Source: Aquarana catesbeiana (taxonomy: Eukaryota; Chordata; Amphibia; Anura; Ranidae). Taken from it: a DNA stretch of 64,000 nt. The notes beneath the pieces are model-generated. The model did not search any database. It saw nothing but the letters and a program-made list of their open reading frames with translations, and had not been told where the DNA came from. A program made the position numbers and the translations under genes. The stretch is from NCBI RefSeq assembly GCF_042186555.1, contig NC_133332.1, forward strand, positions 236,891,015-236,955,014, in the 5' to 3' direction. Below are positions 1-10,445 of this stretch, in pieces. Each line of letters starts with the position of its first letter. Within the stretch, counting starts at the first letter, position 1.

Positions 1-765
1 CCCTCCAAGAGCATACCAGGCTCTTTGGTCTGGTATGCATTTTAAGGGGCACCCCCTACACCGAAAAAACGGCGTGGGGGTCCCCTCAAAATCCATACCA
101 GACCCTTATCCGAGCACGCAGCCCGGCCGGTCAGGAAAAGGGGTGGGGACAAGCGAGCGGGCACCCCCTCCTGAACCGTACCAGGCCACATGCCCTCAAC
201 ATGGGGGGGTGGGTGCTTTGGGGCAGGGGAGCTCCCTGCGGCCCCCCCACCGCAAAGCACCTTGTCCCCATGTTGATGAGGACAAGGGCCTCTTCCCCAC
301 AACCCTGGCCATTGGTTGTCGGGGTCTGTGGGACTTTAATAAGGGGGCCCCCAGATCCCGGCCCCCCACCCTATGTGAATGAGTATGGGGTACATCGTAC
401 CCCTACCCATTCGCCTAGGAAAAAAAGTGTCAATAAAAAAACACACTAGACAGGTTTTTAAAGTAATTTATTAGGCAGCTCTGGGGGTCTCTTCCTTTTT
501 CTCTGCGCTCTCCGGTATCTTCTGCCGGGTTCCTCCGCTATCTTCTGCTCTTTTGCCCGCTCTTTTGCTAGCGGTGGCCCGGTCTTCTCCGTCATCTTCT
601 TCCCTCTTCTCTTCTTCTGATGTTGACACAATGCTCTCTCCCGATGTAATGTGGTGCACAACGACTTATATAGGCATGGGGCGTAGTCACCGGGTGATGT
701 CATCTGGTGACTCCCCCTTTATGACGTCACCGCCCGGGGCATGATGGGAGGTTCTTCCGAAAGGT
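1..765 (+). mobile_element. Foldback-family element, single (left) arm
   Basis: This stretch aligns by eye with the left arm of the complete foldback element at 51,361-53,999. Shared blocks are the 'ccataccagacccttatccg' block (near 100), the 'gacaagggcctc' block (near 280), and a CT-rich segment that reads as GAAGA-rich on the other strand (480-620). The last 80 bases carry the 'ggtgatgtcatc/gatgacgtcacc' type of short inverted motif that forms the centre of the full palindrome. No right arm follows; gypsy protease sequence starts about 766. Small ORFs on both strands here are not conserved between copies and are not called genes. The left end lies outside the window. Confidence 0.6.
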
Positions 766-2020
766 GCAGTGCCAGTTACCGCAATAATTGATTCTGGGGC
801 ATGTAGCTGCTTCATCGACTTGATCTTTGCAGCACAACAACACATCCCACTCCGGCCCAAGACGCAGGGACTTTCCGTATTTCTGGCAGATGGGTCCTGC
901 ATTAGATCTGGAGTGGTGACCCGGGAAACCCCTCCACTTCCTGTGGTTACTCTTACAAGTCACAAAGAACTATAAAGTTTGGATGCCATTGCACCCCACT
1001 TGTTTCCATTTATTCTGGGGCTACCTTGGCTGTATTCGCACAATCCGCAAATTGATTGGGTCTCTGGAGATATCAAGTTCCAGTCCTCTTACTGCCAGAA
1101 TCACTGCCTGCCAGTACCCCCCAACTCTTCTAGTACTCTGCTGTGTATGGTCTCCGATGTGGAGATACATTCAATAATGCCTGAGCCGTATCATGGGTAT
1201 CTGGATGTCTTCAGTAAATGGGGGGGCTGAGACTCTTCCCCCTCACCGATCTTATGATTGCTTGATCGAACTGCTTCCAGGGGCCAAAATTCCTTTTGGA
1301 CGAATTTTCCCATTGTCAGAACAAGAGCTGGAGACATTAAAGGAATATGTGGATGAAAACCCAAAAAAGGGGATTCATCCGTCCATCCACTTCTCCAGCA
1401 AGGTGCAGGAATCTTCTTTGTGGAAAAAAAGATAATTCTCTTTGGCCCTGTGTGGACTACTGGGAACTAAATAAAATTACTGTGAAGAAACGTTATCCCC
1501 TTCCTCTGGTACATGAACTGTTTCAAAGATTAAGGTCTGCTTCCATATTCACTAAGTTAGACCTGGAAGGGGCCTACAACTTGCTCCGTATTCATGAAGG
1601 GGATGAATGGAAAACAGAATTCCGTACCAGGTTCGGCCACTACGAATATCTAGTGATGCCCTTCGCCTTTTGCAACGCCCCTGTCACCTTCCAACATTTT
1701 GTCAATGACATTTTCAGAGACTGTTTAAATATCTTCCTAATCATTTACCTAGATGATATCTTAATCTTTTCTGCGTCCCTTGATCAACATCGGGGGCATG
1801 CCAAGAGCGTTCTCTGCTGTCTCCGTCAACATGGACTATATGCCAAGCCAAAAAAGTGTGAATTTGAGCGGCAGAGCATCCAGTTTTTAGGCCTGGTGTT
1901 CTCTACAGAGGGGATCAGATGGATCCGCAGAATGTTTCTGCCATTCTGGACTGGCCTGCATCTTCAGACAAAAGAGGGTGTAGCGTTTTGTAGGCTTTGC
2001 AAACTTCTATCGGAGATTTT
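766..2020 (+). pseudogene. Ty3/Gypsy #1 (chromovirus type) pol, protease to reverse transcriptase part
   Basis: Broken first half of a pol gene. The aspartic protease motif is at 784-800 (IIDSGACS). The 'FPFILGLPWL' segment near 1,010 is typical of the protease-RT link of fish and frog Sushi-like elements. RT follows at about 1,440-1,920, with the 'TKLDLEGAYN' block, 'LVMPFAFCNAP', and the catalytic box YLDDILIF (near 1,745). The frame breaks at about 975 and at about 1,430, so no product is expected. The end at about 2,020 lies within the 'FANFYRRF' part of the RT thumb, where an insertion of about 12.9 kb cuts the gene; the same gene resumes at 14,977. The upstream gag and 5' LTR are missing or left of the window. 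Confidence 0.85.
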
Positions 2021-2330
2021 CTTTTTTTTTTAAATATGATTATTATATTAACACCCAACGTGGGCAAAGGCATTGCAATATAGACATAGCACATCTTCAT
2101 GAAAAACAACATCCTGGAGAGAAGGGGAAGAAGCAAGGTCACAGATGTACATTGATCTTACATTTGCATTATAGACATTAAACATTTCCTGAGTTGGTGT
2201 TCAATGATAAACTCTAATTATTCTCTCAATTGAATAGTTGGGACAAGGAAACCATGGGTTCCCTCCCCCTCTTTCATTCCTCTTTCCTCTTTTTTTTTCT
2301 CCCCTTTTTCTTTCCTTGCTCTCCATTCTT
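2020..2330 (-). mobile_element. 3' end of L1-B (minus strand) with poly(A) tail
   Basis: Read on the minus strand, this piece ends in A-rich sequence (the T run at 2,022-2,031). It sits directly against a 13-base host repeat (2,007-2,019), found again with two differences at 14,977-14,989. This looks like the 3'UTR and tail of the minus-strand L1 whose ORF2 lies at 10,418-13,600. The missing C-terminus of that ORF2 and the poly-T at the far left fit one L1 copy later split by a PLE. The assignment rests on position, tail and the duplicated flank, not on protein similarity. Confidence 0.55.
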
Positions 2331-2380
2331 GTCCTTTAGCATTTCATTCGAAAACAAACACCAGCAGGTAAAATACACCA

Positions 2381-2397
2381 AGACGTGGGCGATATGG
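2381..2397 (+). repeat. Left target-site duplication of L1-A
   Basis: AGACGTGGGCGATATGG, repeated without mismatch at 8,639-8,655 directly after the poly(A) tail of L1-A. Confidence 0.95.
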
Positions 2398-2516
2398 GGG
2401 GCGTGGCCAAGATGGCAACCTAGGAGGACGTGTTTCTTGGAGCTCTGCTGACGGACTTCCTAATATCCGGACCCCTGGCTACTAAACTGTGAGGGAAACT
2501 ACCCCTAATAGCCTGA

Positions 2517-3398
2517 ATGCCATACCGAACACGTCAGCGGGCCAAAAAGTTACGTTTCCCGCAAAACCTGGATGATACAGCCCCAATTGTGGACTCACAC
2601 GTGGCGGGATCTCCCCGGCGGCTATCCAATATGGCGTCGCAGACGGAGGCCGCAGACCTGGCCGAGACGACACAGCTCGGATTTCCGGAGGTCATGGCTG
2701 CAGTAGCCTCCTGCCAGGCTGCCTTGACGAGCAAGATTGAATCTGTGCAACTAGATGTGAGTTTGATCCGACAGGACCAAGACAAGCTTCGATCGAGGGT
2801 GTCTGAGGTGGAAGAGCGGGTGGGTCTGGCGGAGGACGCGGTCTCGGAACATACTGCATCCATCCGCACGCTGCAGACTAAAGTCCGGGCTCTAGAATAC
2901 AAGGTGGATGATTCCGAGAACCGGAACCGAAGAAACAATCTTTGGATCGTCGGCATGCCAGAAGGAGCTGAGGGGAAAAATCCCACGGTCTTTGTAGAGG
3001 AACTACTGAAAACCCTGCTCCCAGCGGCGCAGTTTTCCCCCTTTTACACTGTGGAGCGAGCGCATCGGATCCCTCCTGTGCCCGGACCGCCAGGTTCCAA
3101 CCCCCGCACCATGATCTTCCGTATGCTTAACTTTAGAGACCGGGATGCAGTGCTGAGAGAGGCGCGCAGGGTAGGTGAAGTAAAGTACCAAAATGCAAAC
3201 CTGCTCTTTTTTCCAGACTATTCTGTTGAAACACAGAAACTGCGTAGGTCTTTTGATCAGGTGAAAGCATCGCTCAGGGCACGGAACATTAAGTATAGCA
3301 TACTCTTTCCGGCCAGATTGAGGGTACAGGACGGTGAGACGGTAAAATTCTTTACATCTCCCCGAGAGGCTGCCGCCTGGCTTGAGACCCTACCATAA
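2517..3398 (+). CDS. L1 ORF1p, RNA-binding trimeric chaperone-like protein
   Basis: A protein of 293 residues, intact. ORF1p binds L1 RNA in the cytoplasmic ribonucleoprotein and acts as a nucleic-acid chaperone (family knowledge). The N-terminal 50 residues are basic and low complexity. A coiled coil with heptads runs over about residues 75-140 (for example 'DQDKLRSRVSEVEERVGLAE'). An RRM-like domain follows at about 140-235, opened by the typical 'NRRNNLWIVGMPEG' and including 'VERAHRIP'. The C-terminal domain (about 235-293) contains 'FPARLRVQDGETVKFFTSP'. Length and order match Transposase_22-type ORF1p. The ATG lies about 120 bp inside the element; no longer in-frame start is seen. Confidence 0.9.
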   Translation: MPYRTRQRAKKLRFPQNLDDTAPIVDSHVAGSPRRLSNMASQTEAADLAETTQLGFPEVMAAVASCQAALTSKIESVQLDVSLIRQDQDKLRSRVSEVEERVGLAEDAVSEHTASIRTLQTKVRALEYKVDDSENRNRRNNLWIVGMPEGAEGKNPTVFVEELLKTLLPAAQFSPFYTVERAHRIPPVPGPPGSNPRTMIFRMLNFRDRDAVLREARRVGEVKYQNANLLFFPDYSVETQKLRRSFDQVKASLRARNIKYSILFPARLRVQDGETVKFFTSPREAAAWLETLP

Positions 3399-4705
3399 CA
3401 CCGTTAAAGGTGGGATTACTTTCGTTTCTCTCCAGTCTGCCCTGGAAGCTACACTATTGTTTATAGCCCTCATTTATTAAGCTGCTACCTACTAATCTCA
3501 GTCAGTGATGGTGTCTCTGGTGCAAACAACTGATGCTGTGCTACTTAACCGCACTGGATGCTTTGGCTGACAAAACTTTTACTGCGCACCTGGAATAGAG
3601 GAAGACCAACATATCAAAGACCCTCTAGGATTCACAAACTCCACCAGACGTTGTTCTGAAGGCTAAGTAAGATAAGGATGCCATTGGAACGTGTATCCAG
3701 TGCTTCGCCACAAGGGATTTGCATGCAGTGAACTATCGAACTAAAGATCCTGATGCCTGCTGGTATCCTACAAACGCTGAGGGCAGGTGCAGGGAAATAA
3801 CCAACCTGCAGGTGGTTTCCAGGGGGGAGGGGGTTCTATGTTATATTTTTCTGGTTTTAGTTCTATATTTCATTTTAAATAAGCCTTATATGCTAGGATC
3901 TGAAATAAGGTGTATAGAGCCGAGATCTTTGGTCTAGTAACTAAGATGAGCGCCCCTGCGATAGTCCAGGAGAAAGGCTTACTGTAATTTATGTTTACTA
4001 TGTTGGCCCTGCAGTTAAAAGTGAATGCACCTAGTGTGGTAGCACTGTAACTAAGATATGTGCCCCTGAAACCAATCCAGGAGAAATGACATTCGTAACG
4101 TGCGCTGTTTTTGTTAATAACTGAGTTAAGGGAGAGAATGCCTAGTACCTAGGTACTGTAACTAAGATATATACCCCTGCAACAGCCCAGGAGATATGAT
4201 TCTTTACATCACATGAGATTTTTGCTAATGGCTGAGTTAGGTGAGAGTGCGACCAAGGCCTCCACACTGTAACTAAGATATGTGCCCCTGCATTAGTCCA
4301 GGAGAAATATATGTGTTTATATTTTATGTCTTGTCAGCATCTCTGTTGTCTGGCTAGACAACCTCATCGCATTTAAATCCACGCCCCTACTACGGTTATA
4401 ACAGTTGGGATTTATGGGTATTGACACATCACCAGTTTCAAGGGGGTGTGGGGGAGGGGGGGAAGTTTTCTGCCGTTGCAGACACAAGGGAGTTAGATGT
4501 GTTAGTAGGTTTGCTATAAAAGGAGTTGCTCACAACACAAGAGGGATATTATGCCCTTCATTACAGTACAACTTACTGGCAGATATGTGGTTAATGTTAT
4601 TTCTGTATGGAATATATGATATCGGGACATGCTGTCCTTTCGGGGGGCTGAGGGATGGGTGGGGCTTGCGGATCCGCCTAACTGTACTTCTTGGTGCTCT
4701 GATAG
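3399..4705 (+). other. L1-A inter-ORF region
   Basis: About 1.3 kb without a convincing ORF separates ORF1 from ORF2, long compared with mammalian L1. It holds a four-unit tandem array (3,937-4,310) and a G-rich run near 4,446-4,462. No protein motif was found in the small ORFs. Confidence 0.7.
3937..4310 (+). repeat. Tandem array, about 110-bp period, four units, inside L1-A
   Basis: The block 'gtaactaagat.tgtgcccctg' recurs at 3,937, 4,047, 4,158 and 4,269, each time followed by 'ccaggaga(a/t)at'. Spacing is 110-111 bp; the last unit is partial. Such arrays can carry promoter or RNA-structure function in LINEs, but none is shown here. Confidence 0.85.
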
Positions 4706-7700
4706 ATGGCTGACATCTCCATTATTTCGTGGAATGTCAGGGGATTAAATTCAGCCGTTAAGAGGTCTCTTGTTTTTAAATATATACAAAAATACTTACC
4801 TCACATATGCATTCTACAAGAGACGCACCTGATTGGCTCTAAAATTCTTGGGTTAAAAAAGGCCTGGGTGGGAGCACATTACCACTCACCTACTCCGGCT
4901 ATGCTAGGGGAGTGAGTGTTTTGATCCGCAGGTCCCTCCCATTTCAGATTCTTGATGTCAAGACGGACGTTGAGGGACGATACGTGATTATTCATATGAC
5001 TGTACACTCTAGACAAATGGTATTGGTGGGTCTGTACCTCCCCCCTCCTGCGAAGGCTCAACTTCTCTATGACATTATGCAAAATGTCATGGGGTACCAT
5101 ACTCAAGAAGTCTTTATTTTTGGGGACTTTAACTTGGTGCCCTCCCAGGAGGCGGATAGAGCTCGACAGAGCTGCAGAACTGGGCGAGTACTTTTGCGAT
5201 GACGGATGCATGGCGTCATTTTCATCCTAGGGACCGAGAATATACCTGCCACTCAGCTTCATACAGAGCCCTATCCCGTATAGACTTGGCATATGTATCT
5301 GGGGGTGCACTTTGTTGGACGAGGGAGGTTAAACACTTGGCGCGGGGTATCTCAGACCATGCTCCCCTAAGCCTTGTCATCTCCTTGGGTAGACCTGCTG
5401 GCCCAAGGCTATGGCGTCTTTCCAGATTCTGGGCGTTGGACGAGAGGATTCAGGAGGTACTACCGGAAGCTATATGCAATTTCTGGCTGCGACATACTGA
5501 ATCTGTGGACTCACTGATCCTCTGGGATACTTTCAAGGCCTGGGTTAGGGGGGAATACATATCCCGTATATCTTCACTTCAGAGGGAGGCTGGTCGGTCC
5601 CTGGAGCGGCTGGAGGGAGAGGCGGGGGAGACTGAAGCTGCATATGTAAGATCCCCTACTGAACCTAACTACCATACATGGCAGAGAGCTCTAAGGGAAC
5701 TTTCTTTATTTAATGTAGAACAAACTAAGAAATCTATGCTACACTCAACGCAAAGGATATTTGAATATGGCAACAAAAATGGGAGATTATTGGCCTGGCT
5801 GGCTCGTGGACAGATGGGAACCACACACATAGCGGGAGTGCGGGATGATAGTGGGGAGTTGCTGACCTCTCCAGAGGACATCAATGCTAGATTTTCCCGT
5901 TTTTTCAGTGATCTATACACTTCCAGAACTAGTAGCAATACTTTGGCATTGCAGGAGTATTTGAATAATATCCCCTTTCCTACATTATCGGAGGAGCACA
6001 GGGCAATGTTGGATAAGGATATCTCCCTAGAGGAGGTACAGATTGCAATAAGTGGCTTGCAGAAAGGAAAGACCCCGGGGGTAGACAGACTCCCTACGGA
6101 GTTCTACTCTCAGAATATGGAGCTGCTTGCACCTAAACTCACGTCCCTCTTTGCTATACTGGCTGAGAGGGGTGCCCTGCCGGAATCCATGGAGGAGGCA
6201 GTCATAGTTTTGATCCACAAACAGGGGAAAGATCCTCAGGAATGTGCGTCTTACCGGCCCATTTCATTGCTTAACGTGGATACAAAAATTCTAGCCAAAA
6301 TCCTTGCCACCCGTCTGTCCTCAATCATTTCCACATTGATCCATGTTGACCAGACCGGTTTCATGCCGGGCAAGGGGACAGATATTAATATCAGGCGTCT
6401 GTTCCTCAACCTGTCCATCGCCCATGATAACTGTGGGGATAGAGTGATCGCCTCCCTGGACGCTGAAAAGGCGTTTGACTCTGTGGAGTGGGAATATCTT
6501 GGGGAAGTGCTAGAGAGATTTGGCTTCGGCCCTGGCTTTTGCCAATGGATTAAATTGCTTTATAGAGCACCGAAGGTTAGGGTGCGCACCAATGACAGGA
6601 TCTCGGATCCCTTCCCACTTCAGAGAGGCACTCGCCAGGGGTGCCCGCTGTCACCTAGTTTATTTGCTCTGGCCCTGGAGCCATTGGCGATTTTGGTTAG
6701 AGAATCCTCGGAGGTCAGAGGGATGCAGATTGGTAGACTTGAAGAGAAGATTTCATTATATGCGGATGACGCATTACTTTACTCGAATGATGCTGGCCCA
6801 TCTCTGTTGGCCGCTTTGGACATTTTTGATAGATTTGGTGCTATGTCGGGGATTCGAATAAATTGGTCTAAATCAGTCCTTTTCCCCCTTGATAGTGGGA
6901 TCCCTGATGCGACGGGAGGTACGCCTCTCCAGTGGGTCACAGAGTTCAAGTACCTCGGGGTTCGGGTATCCAGGGATGCTGCACAATACTATAACCTAAA
7001 TATACTTCCTTTACTCCACCTCCTTAAAGAAAGGTGCCGTGCATGGTCTGGACTACCTTTGAATCTGCTGGGGCGTATAAACATCTTAAAAATGATGCTC
7101 TTACCCAAGTTCACGTACCTTTTTAGAAATAGCCCGATCTGGCTCCCGGCATCCTTTTTTCGGGAAATAGATAAACAAATTATTTCCTTCATCTGGAATG
7201 CAGCTGTTCCGCGTCTAGCCAAGTCCACATTACAACTCCCTACACAGTTGGGGGGGCTTGCTCTCCCCAATTTCAGACTTTATTATTGGGCGGCGATGCT
7301 GGTGACGACGTACTGGTGGTTTGGGGGGAGGCGTTCTAATGCGGCAGTATGTGTAGAGGCTGCGAAGCTTGGCTCTTTACAAGATCTGCAAAATTTGGTC
7401 TATAGGGGGGTAAAAGCATATACGGAGCTTCCTGCTCCGACTAGAGCAACACTACAGGTATGGAAGATGGCTAGTAAGAGCTTCTCCTTGGAGGGGCGTT
7501 GGGCGCCAGTCCAGCCTCTTTGGGGAAATCCTCAGTTGCCCCACTACCGAACAATTCCTGATCCCCAATTGTGGGCAGGATTCGGAATCAAAACCCTAAG
7601 GGATATTATGCCCAATGGGGAATTCATGTCCTTTGCGCTTATGTCAAGAACGTATGGGCTTCCGGGATGGATGTTCTTCCGATACGCTCAATTACGTCAT

Positions 7701-8399
7701 GCGACTCAGGCACAATTCCCTGTCCCTCCTCTACTACAATTAGACCCGTTAGAAGATCTGTTGTCCAGTAATGATCTAGTGAAACCCCTGTCTGCCATAT
7801 ATAGTACGCTGCTGCCTAGGAATATACCCAAGATGGACAGGTTGTGGAATACTTGGAAATCGGACATCCCCACTTTGGATAGAGAGGACTGGGAGACTTG
7901 TCTAGAGCAAGGTCCCAAACTGGTAATATCTGCCGGAGATAAACTGACACAAACAAAATTTTTACACAGGGTCTATTTCACTCCGGCGAGGTTATCCAAA
8001 ATTTACCCTGATAGGGATCCACATTGCCCTAGATGCCAAACCCAGATTGGTACGTATCTTCACATGTTCTGGGACTGCCCTGCTTTGATAAAGTTCTGGA
8101 CGGGAGTGTATGATCACTTAAACCTTAGAATGGACTTGTCAGTTCCTAAAACACCTGAGATGGCCTTGCTGGGCATACATGAGGATGAGCACAGGTCGCA
8201 TCATAGCAAAATTTTAATTTCGCTCCTCTTCTATTACGCCAAGAAAGAGATTCTTGCCGGGTGGACCTCCGCTCGCCCTCCGACCCTATCCTCCTGGGAA
8301 AAGAGAATTAACAATGCTTTGCCTCTCTATAGACTGACGTATACGAGTCGGGGATGCCCATGGAAGTATGAGAAGGTTTGGTTACCATGGATTAGCTGA
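4706..8399 (+). pseudogene. L1 ORF2: endonuclease-reverse transcriptase, two frameshifts
   Basis: About 1,230 codons encoding the nicking and reverse-transcribing enzyme of target-primed integration. The APE-type endonuclease starts at the ATG 4,706 with 'ISWNVRGLN' and 'LQETH', then 'FGDFNLVP' (near 5,125), 'RIDLAYVS' (near 5,280) and 'SDHAPLSLV'. RT blocks are 'SLDAEKAFDSVEWEYL', 'GTRQGCPLSPSL' and the catalytic YADDALLYSN (near 6,760), then 'FKYLGVRVS'. A C-terminal CCHC knuckle, 'CPRCQTQIGTYLHMFWDCP', lies near 8,020-8,080. The frame is lost once at about 4,880-4,893 and again at about 5,155-5,175, both in the endonuclease; from 5,199 to the stop at 8,397-8,399 it is open for 1,066 codons. 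Two single-base indels therefore inactivate an otherwise preserved gene, consistent with youth. Confidence 0.93.
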
Positions 8400-8609
8400 C
8401 AATGTTTTTTGATGTGCCTGATAGGACTGTCTAGCATGGTTTATAAAGAATACTATGCAAATTGGTGTAGATGCCTTAAAAGTAGTATGATAACAATTAT
8501 GTGAGCAGGAGTTTACCCTTTGTCAAATATATGATCCGTAATTGTATGTACTTCTATACACATGGTCTGTTTACTTCTTTTTTCTTTTGTACTGCATTTT
8601 ATACTTTTC

Positions 8610-8615
8610 AATAAA
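8610..8615 (+). promoter_or_regulatory. Polyadenylation signal of L1-A
   Basis: AATAAA, 15 bases before the A tail at 8,631-8,639, which is followed at once by the right target-site duplication. Confidence 0.85.
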
Positions 8616-8638
8616 GCACTCCTGATCGTTAAAAAAAA

Positions 8639-8655
8639 AGACGTGGGCGATATGG
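8639..8655 (+). repeat. Right target-site duplication of L1-A
   Basis: Seventeen bases identical to 2,381-2,397. Confidence 0.95.
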
Positions 8656-9336
8656 AATCAGTTCATCTTTTCCCCAGAAGGAACAGCCCTTAGAGCTTCC
8701 TAATAGGGCAGACACCTCGTAAGTCCAAACTCCAGGACCGTATATATCTTTTTTCCTACTAGGAACACCATCTTGTGCCAAAAACCTAAGGTCATTTACA
8801 GAAGGGCTCCCACATTAAAAAACAAAATGGCACCCAGTAAGTTAAAATGTAAGACCAAAGATGACCCTCTCTGTCTCATCCCTTTAGTAGGAATGTACAG
8901 ATGCAATAAACCATTGTGCTTGACTTGTGGATTTGTCAATCATGGACAAAAGAGTTTTACCCATAAAGGTAGACTCTTCCTCTTTGACAAATTCCACAAT
9001 TGTTCCAGTGATTATGTGGTGTATTGCCTCATATGCCCCTGTAAGCTTTTATATGTAGGCCGGACCATCTGCCCATTAAGACAATGGTTTGGCAAGCATC
9101 GCCGTTTGGTGGAATTAGGTTGTGATAAACATAGCGTGCCATGCCATTTTCTAAAGCACCATGCTCGCTCCACAACAGGTCTTCGTGTGTGGGTCATCGA
9201 ATCTATACCTAAGGGTCTATCAGAAGCTGAGCGTTTTTCACGATTATGCGAACGCGAAACATTCTGGATCTACACCCTTGATACGCTTTCCCCCAATGGA
9301 CTCGATGAGGAACTTGAAATCAATACCATCCTTTAA
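8656..9336 (+). pseudogene. Penelope-like element #1, C-terminal GIY-YIG endonuclease part
   Basis: The open part (8,773-9,336, 187 residues) is the C-terminus of a PLE polyprotein. It begins with the linker 'YRRAPTLKNKMAPSKLK', typical between RT and endonuclease. A Cys/His knuckle 'CNKPLCLTCGFVNHG' follows, then the GIY-YIG core 'VVYCLICPCKLLYVGRT' (the usual GIY and YIG are degenerate, as in PLEs), the catalytic-type Arg in 'LRQWFGKHRR', and Glu in 'CERETFWIYTLDTLSP'. The upstream linker (8,656-8,772) is in the same frame but has stops. RT is not found 5' of it; up to about 70 bases at 2,331-2,397, left of the L1-A insertion, may belong to it. The element is 5'-truncated and not functional as seen. 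Confidence 0.85.
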
Positions 9337-10445
9337 ATAATTTAATTTTTGAATAATTTTATCACATTTTTTAATTTTAATTCAATTTTTTTCTAATTTT
9401 TCCTTTTCTGTTTTTTTTGTTTATGTTGCCCATCATATTTGGTGATTCAACAATAATTATCTCCATCCCATTTTTTAGATGCTTGTGTGCATGCGACAAT
9501 ATGTGCACGCACACTTTGCATTTTTTCTGCATCTAGCATGTAGTATACACGTTCTCTACCAACCCTTCATGATACATCTCAATATGCATGTTACCCAGCA
9601 TGTTGTGCACACCATGCACAGCTGTTGGGTTTGGTCTGACTATGTGTACAGGCATTCAATTTATTGCCTTTCAATTATCCACTCTTTCTTCCTTTTTATT
9701 GTTTTAGAAACTCATCAATTTCACGTTTTTAATAGTTATCTTTTTAATTAAATTATTTTTATCTAGTGACAATCTTTTAAAATAACTTTCATTGTTTTTA
9801 TCTAGTAGTCCCTCTAGTGTCAATTGCTACTATCTTTTAAAATTATTATTTGTCCCTACTAATATAGTGATCATTATCACTATTATATTATCTTTCAAGC
9901 ACAGTATGCACTTACTATAGAATATATATATCTTGAGATCATAAATATATATATTTTTTCCTATGTATATATTGTCTCTCACAATTTAGAGATTGCAACT
10001 TCCTGTTTACATATGAACGTTTGAGCTATACTCACCGCTGATTAATCAATCAGCTGTGAGTATTTTCAGCCAGCAGAGGGCTCCCATATATACTTCTTCA
10101 CTCTTCCCCTATCCTTACACTTGAAAAAGGAGCGCACATGCGCCATACGGGCCTTGCGCACGCTCAGAAACACGTTGTGTTGTTTCCAGCCACTGACGTC
10201 ACAGGCCGCTTCCTCTGTTTGCTGCTCCGCTCCTCTGCTAAAGACAGGCCGTGTTCTGTCCCGGCTCCCCGCCGGATTGCGGCATAGGTTTGGGGCTTTC
10301 CTGGGAACCGGTGATCCTCCCTCCACTCTCCTCTGACATGTATCATCTTGCTTAGAATATCGTTTTTACATGTAAGTGGATATTTTTAACTTGTTAATTG
10401 GAATAAAACCTGTTTACTTAGAGGCGCTCCTCTCCTTTTGTTTTT
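9337..10445 (+). mobile_element. PLE #1 3' untranslated region and pLTR-like end
   Basis: AT-rich 3' sequence up to about 10,020. After it comes a G+C-richer block, 'ttgaaaaagg' at 10,121 and 'cagaaacacgttgtg' at 10,165, which resembles the pseudo-LTR of Neptune-type PLEs. A poly(A) signal 'ggaataaaacc' lies near 10,400. The end at about 10,445 abuts the L1-B ORF2 remnant. The block 10,120-10,180 has the layout of a decayed hammerhead core (see findings). Confidence 0.6.

Larger units (their letters stand above)
2398..8638 (+). mobile_element. L1-A: nearly complete L1-clade LINE
   Basis: A 6.24-kb non-LTR retrotransposon in this order: short 5'UTR (about 120 bp, starting GGGGCGTGGCCAAGATGGC), ORF1, a 1.3-kb inter-ORF region with a tandem array, ORF2, 3'UTR with AATAAA, and a short A tail. 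The perfect 17-bp flanking duplication and intact ORF1 show a recent insertion. ORF2 is intact except for two frameshifts in the endonuclease part. It inserted by target-primed reverse transcription into a PLE or its immediate flank. The clade is L1-like, as found in fish and amphibians; a Tx1-group assignment is possible but not shown. Confidence 0.92.

Noticed and set aside
4405..4713. 102-codon ORF upstream of L1 ORF2
   Set aside because: Gly/Cys-rich translation of the inter-ORF region with no motif and no support from the L1 plan.
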